This document shows, one piece after another, positions 61,301-64,000 of a DNA stretch of 64,000 nt. Source of the DNA: Rhinolophus ferrumequinum. Lineage: Eukaryota; Chordata; Mammalia; Chiroptera; Rhinolophidae. A program made the position numbers and the translations under genes. Each line of letters begins with the position of its first letter. The first letter of the stretch is position 1. Location: assembly GCF_004115265.2 (NCBI RefSeq), contig NC_046296.1:17552795-17616794 (forward strand). Direction: 5' to 3'. The notes under the pieces are model-generated. The model was given only the letters and a program-made list of their open reading frames with translations, did not search any database and was not told the origin of the DNA.

Positions 61301-62705
61301 GCTGACTTCTGTGACCAAGGTGGAGCTGGAAGCAGACCCTTTCTTTCTGCAGGAGACTCGAGTCCGGGCAGGGGAGCTGGACCAGGCTGCAGGCCGGCCC
61401 TTCACCCTGAGCATCAGTAACCAGTATGGGGAGGACGAAGTGACACACACACTTCAAACTGAGAGTCGGGGAGCCCTGCAGAGCTGGATGGAAGCTCTGT
61501 GGCAGCTTTTCTTTGACATGAGTAAGAGGAGGGGACTGGATTGAACCTTTGAGAGGAATTGGAGTTTGTTATTTTTACCATAAGCCTCTGTTTCAAGAAT
61601 GTGTGGAAGGGAATGTAGCAGAAGAGAGGGCAGCTTGGCCCTCTCAGTCCTGCCCCCCTCTGCCCGCCCCCAATCAGTGCTTTCCCTTCAGGCCAGTGGA
61701 AGCAGTGCTGTGATGAAATCATGAAGATTGAAACCCCAGCTCCCCGGAAACCACCCCAAGTACTGGCCAAGCAGGGCTCCTTGTACCATGAGATGGGTGA
61801 GTGAAAGGATACTCCGGGAATCTGATGGGAAGTGGGACTGGGGGCTTCAAGGGAACCCAGATAATGGAAGCAGTCAGAAAGTACACTTTGGGCTAAGGCA
61901 GAGCTCCGGGGATCCACGTCCCACCGAGTCCTAGTGTATTCCTTTTTCTTCTCCAACTCTTAGAACCACCTCCACCAAAGTTCAAAACAAAACCCCAGAG
62001 AACCAGACTCATTTCATGGATTTCTTTCCTAATTTCTTCTTTTTTGTTTCCCTTTCTGCATGCGGATTCCTGTCTCTTCCTCTGACCTTCACTTGCCTGG
62101 CATTGCTTTCATGTTTCCTCCTCTTTCTTGATTTCTTCACCCACTTCTGCCCACCCCCATCCCTGTCCACACTGTACTCTATCCCATAGTTTTACCAGAG
62201 CCTGGGGCTCCAGGGGACCCAGGGGAGGGGCTGCTCCTGCAGGATACCGCAATCTCAGCTGAGATCCGGGCTTTGCTTTCCTCCTATTACAGTGACAGGT
62301 GATGGTCAGGGCTGGGTAGGCCTGGGCCCTGAGCTCTGACTAGCTCCCTCCCCTTATCCCCTTCCTGGTGCCACAGCTATTGAGCCACTGGATGACATTG
62401 CAGCAGTGACAGACATCCTGGCCCAGCGGGAGGGCGCGAGGCTGGAGACGCCCCCACCCTGGCTAGCCATGTTTACAGACCAGCCTGCCCTGCCTAATCC
62501 CTGCACGCCTGCCTCAGTGGCCCCAGCCCGGACCCACCCCCTGCCCTGGGGGCGACCCCGAACATTCTCCCTGGATGCTGCCCCTCCAGACCACTCCCCC
62601 AGGGCTTCCTGCTCCGTGGCCCCTCTACCCCCGCATCGATCCCCACGGCCCAGAGGCCTCTGCAGCAAAGGCCCACCCCGCACGTGGCTCCAGTCACCGG
62701 TGTGA
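49036..62705 (+). CDS. RTKN: RTKN, rhotekin (Rho effector)
   Basis: Long isoform, 12 coding exons: 49036-49146, 56495-56694, 58429-58490, 58586-58639, 58745-58862, 59103-59312, 60039-60133, 60238-60344, 60583-60711, 61353-61521, 61692-61796, 62377-62705. All phases agree, giving 562 aa (563 recalled in human). Residues about 38-100 form the HR1/REM Rho-binding coiled coil (LQRKLDHEIRMREGACKLLA). An anillin-like region follows over about 105-290. A PH domain covers about 305-412 (WARVHGVLKGTNLFCYRQLE ... LQSWMEALWQLFFDM). The Pro/Arg-rich tail ends QSPV, a C-terminal PDZ-binding motif. It binds GTP-bound Rho and slows its GTP hydrolysis, linking Rho to septin and cytoskeletal output. Intron 1 is 7.3 kb and contains alternative first exons. 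Confidence 0.96.
51185..51256 (+). CDS. RTKN: RTKN alternative first coding exon
   Basis: ATG to GT donor over 72 bases encodes MQDRLHILEDLNMLYIRQMA plus LSLE, in phase 0 with common exon 56495. It matches the known shorter human rhotekin N-terminus. Using it gives 549 aa, replacing the 37-residue basic N-terminus with a 24-residue helical one next to the Rho-binding region. Confidence 0.9.
51490..52390 (-). repeat. LINE L2, antisense, long copy in RTKN intron 1
   Basis: Collinear antisense L2: 'ttactatgtgccaagctccc', 'gacaataaacatcaaacaca', 'gtcagagaaggcctcaatga', 'gcagggccttgaaagtcata', 'gggttttaagcagggggacg', 'gggaggttgttacagcatca', 'gctgatggattggatgtgag', 'gactccaggatgattcctag', 'actgagatggggaaga'. 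About 0.9 kb. Confidence 0.88.
53255..53430 (-). repeat. MIR SINE, antisense
   Basis: 'tatgtgctgggccca', 'cccacttaatcctcaaacaa', 'gtttacaaactgaggctaca' and 'aggatttgaatttagccct' in antisense MIR order. Confidence 0.75.
54130..54330 (+). promoter_or_regulatory. RTKN: Internal GC/CpG-rich patch in RTKN intron 1, possible alternative promoter
   Basis: CpG-dense block inside an otherwise CpG-poor intron ('gttatcgcggcag', 'gcgccctgagcgccgcgggc'). It is followed at 54288-54311 by an ATG-led 8-codon open stretch and a perfect GTGAGT donor in phase 0. Confidence 0.45.
55085..55330 (-). repeat. MIR SINE, antisense
   Basis: 'catcctcattttacagatgg', 'agaaaccaaggtttagggag' and 'gggctgtgacttagaccc' mark an antisense MIR in RTKN intron 1. 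Confidence 0.7.
55770..56320 (+). repeat. L1M-type LINE 3' UTR in RTKN intron 1
   Basis: 'tagcatactataatactgtt', 'atattccatggtagacatga', 'aaaacaatgctgcaatgaat', 'gatatctgtaggataaag', 'ggatcaaaggaatatgtga' and 'aatgcatgaaggcatctgta' are collinear with an old L1 3' UTR. Confidence 0.82.
56890..57400. repeat. Unclassified old repeat-like sequence
   Basis: AT-moderate block rich in alternating TTGG/CCAA-type half-sites ('aaatggccaacttgctgact', 'aaaatagttggcaaattgat', 'attggccgtttttgataag', 'aaaattggtttctggcaaaa'). I do not recognise the family. A short (GGCT)n run lies at about 56962-56981. Confidence 0.35.
59660..59900 (+). repeat. MIR SINE, sense, in an RTKN intron
   Basis: 'gagttcaaatcccagctcca', 'gggcaaatttcttaacctct', 'ctgcctcatctgttaactaa', 'acctagcaggaactcagtaa' in sense MIR order. 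Confidence 0.85.
62190..62298 (+). other. RTKN: Possible RTKN cassette exon
   Basis: It lies between the last two constitutive exons, with a CCCATAG acceptor and a GTGATG donor. It is open in the frame entering from exon 61692-61796 and reads VLPEPGAPGDPGEGLLL, then QDTAISAEIRALLSSYYSD. It ends in phase 2, so splicing to exon 62377 would change frame and reach a stop within two codons (after SY). The product would lose the PDZ-binding tail. Not verified by any transcript; could be a fossil exon. Confidence 0.4.
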
Positions 62706-63043
62706 AAGAGAAAGGTACTGCCAACAGGTTTGGCCAGAAGAGGAGATGACCTGTGCGCAGCTGGGCTCTGGATACGGCGCTGTCTGTGGCAGGTTGGCTA
62801 GCTTGGCCTCCCCTTCCTCTGCTGGACTAGGAGTAGGCTGGAGGTGGGGGGCAGAAGCCCCTCAAAGCTGTGGTTGTCATGGTGTCGAGGGACTCATTCC
62901 GAGGGCTGGCTGGGACACCCTAGGCCCTTCCTGGGAGAAAACTGGAACCAACCCTGCCCTACCTCCTGCACTAACCAGCTTTGAGGACGGCACTGCAGAG
63001 CCCTGGGACAGAATGCGCCTCCCTTGTGACTCCCACGTTAACC

Positions 63044-63049
63044 ATTAAA
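63044..63049 (+). terminator. RTKN: RTKN poly(A) signal ATTAAA
   Basis: ATTAAA about 340 bases after the RTKN stop. The convergent WDR54 stop lies about 185 bases further on. Confidence 0.75.
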
Positions 63050-63190
63050 GTTATTTAACAGCACCTTTCACCTGGTTCTTGACGACAGGTTGCCTCTCTG
63101 TTTGGTCTGGACATGCTCCACCCCCTCCTCCTGGGCTTAGTTTGTGGTGAAGGATGACTGAATAATGAGACAGGGTTAGGTGTGGAGGTA

Positions 63191-63199
63191 CTTTATAAA
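63191..63199 (-). terminator. WDR54: WDR54 variant poly(A) signal
   Basis: On the minus strand the sequence about 35-45 bases after the WDR54 stop contains TTTATAAAG, with a TATAAA variant hexamer. No AATAAA is nearby before the RTKN 3' end. Confidence 0.45.
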
Positions 63200-63231
63200 C
63201 ACCACAGAGAGAAAGGAGGGCTGCTCTCCTC

Positions 63232-64000
63232 TCACACGCTGCTGAACCTCAGGATCTCAGCGAGGTCGTAGCCAGTCACAGCAAAGGAGCGGCCCGAGGG
63301 ATCACAGAATCGGGCGCCACACACCTGGGTGTCAGGCACACACTCCCCGTGACAGTGTTCCACCTGGGAGACAAGAGGGGCTGCTCAGGGCCTGCTGCCC
63401 CAGCTTGGGTTCCCCACTCCACAACTCTAGCCATACATACCTCAATGTGGCCACTCTCCGGGCTTCTGCTCAGCTTCCACATGTGTACAAAGGTGTCCTC
63501 GGCCGCAGACAGTAGCTATTTAGAAAAGGCAGGGAAGACGAGTGGGAGTTGGAACATGCTGACGGGACTGGTATAGCTGCACTGGCTAGACCAGGTGCCC
63601 AGGCGGGGGCTACACCAAGTGGCAAAGACAAGCTTAGACAGTTCCTCTCAACATCCCAGCACCAGGAACAAGGGAATGTAGGGATGGAGGAGGAAACTGA
63701 CCTTGCCCACTTCGGGAGCCAGATCCAGGGCACAGATGGCCCGGGCATGGGCGTTGATCTGGACATGTAGAATTCCTGTACTGGTCTCGTACAAACGTAC
63801 TTGCCCGTTCCCATAGCCTGCTGCTACGGTCCCCTGCCACAATTGCACGGAAGTACATGGGACCCTGCAAAGGTGATGCCCCACTTTAATTTCCCCAGAC
63901 CCAAGCACACTCCCCACCCTGAAGCTACCCTCAGGCAGGCCTCAGCTCCTTCTGCATCACCTACCCAAATCCTGGAATTCGGGTCGATAATTTGAATTTA
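63232..64000 (-). CDS. WDR54: WDR54, WD repeat protein 54, 3' part (partial)
   Basis: Minus-strand exons: 64000-63965 (cut by the window edge), 63864-63702, 63515-63441, 63363-63232 (TGA stop). Phases agree. The visible C-terminal residues read TRIPGFG, VPCTSVQLWQGTVAAGYGNG, VQINAHARAICALDLAPEVG, then LLSAAEDTFVHMWKLSRSPE and GYDLAEILRFSSV, closely matching human WDR54. These are the last WD40 blades of a beta-propeller, a protein-interaction scaffold. The family has been linked to growth-factor signalling, but its biochemical role is limited in what I can state. RTKN and WDR54 are tail to tail. Confidence 0.95.

Overview
This is a mammalian nuclear genomic window, read from exon content, GT-AG introns and CpG islands. 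The gene order is that of human chromosome 2p13.1, read in the opposite direction: PCGF1(+) - LBX2(+) - TTC31(-) - CCDC142(+) - MRPL53(+) - MOGS(+) - WBP1(-) - INO80B(-) - RTKN(+) - WDR54(-). The mammal-wide repeats MIR, L2, L1M and MER5A are frequent. Three younger insertions suggest the lineage: a tRNA-headed SINE at 29672-29947 with an 11-bp target duplication, a longer related SINE at about 31070-31514, and a TA-flanked MITE at 28625-28880. From memory these resemble rhinolophoid (horseshoe/leaf-nosed) bat repeats. The species call is therefore inference; 'placental mammal' is secure.

Region by region. The last exons of PCGF1 (Polycomb PRC1.1 subunit) end at 1008. About 5.7 kb of non-coding DNA leads to a CpG island holding LBX2, a two-exon homeobox gene. 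About 4 kb of repeat-bearing DNA separates it from the 3' end of TTC31, which has 13 coding exons and runs leftward. TTC31 and CCDC142 start 257 bp apart from one bidirectional CpG promoter. CCDC142 (9 coding exons) is followed about 1 kb later by MRPL53 (3 exons). A 4.8-kb repeat cluster precedes MOGS (4 exons). MOGS converges on WBP1 (4 exons), which lies downstream of INO80B (5 exons) on the same strand. About 7.6 kb of old repeats precede RTKN (12 coding exons plus alternative first exons), which converges on WDR54. WDR54 is cut by the window end.

Most genes are housekeeping: chromatin (PCGF1, INO80B), mitochondrial translation (MRPL53), ER N-glycan trimming (MOGS), Rho effector signalling (RTKN). 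LBX2 is the tissue-restricted developmental gene. All complete coding sequences splice into open frames close to the lengths I remember for the human orthologues: LBX2 194 aa, TTC31 520, CCDC142 765, MRPL53 112, MOGS 839, WBP1 268, INO80B 356, RTKN 562.

I see no CRISPR array, operon or evidently new molecular system; this is an ordinary conserved gene-dense locus. The points most worth a second look are a perfect 22-bp direct repeat flanking MRPL53, a possible RTKN cassette exon that would replace its C-terminus, a candidate extra RTKN first exon, and a DNA transposon nested cleanly inside an ancient MIR.
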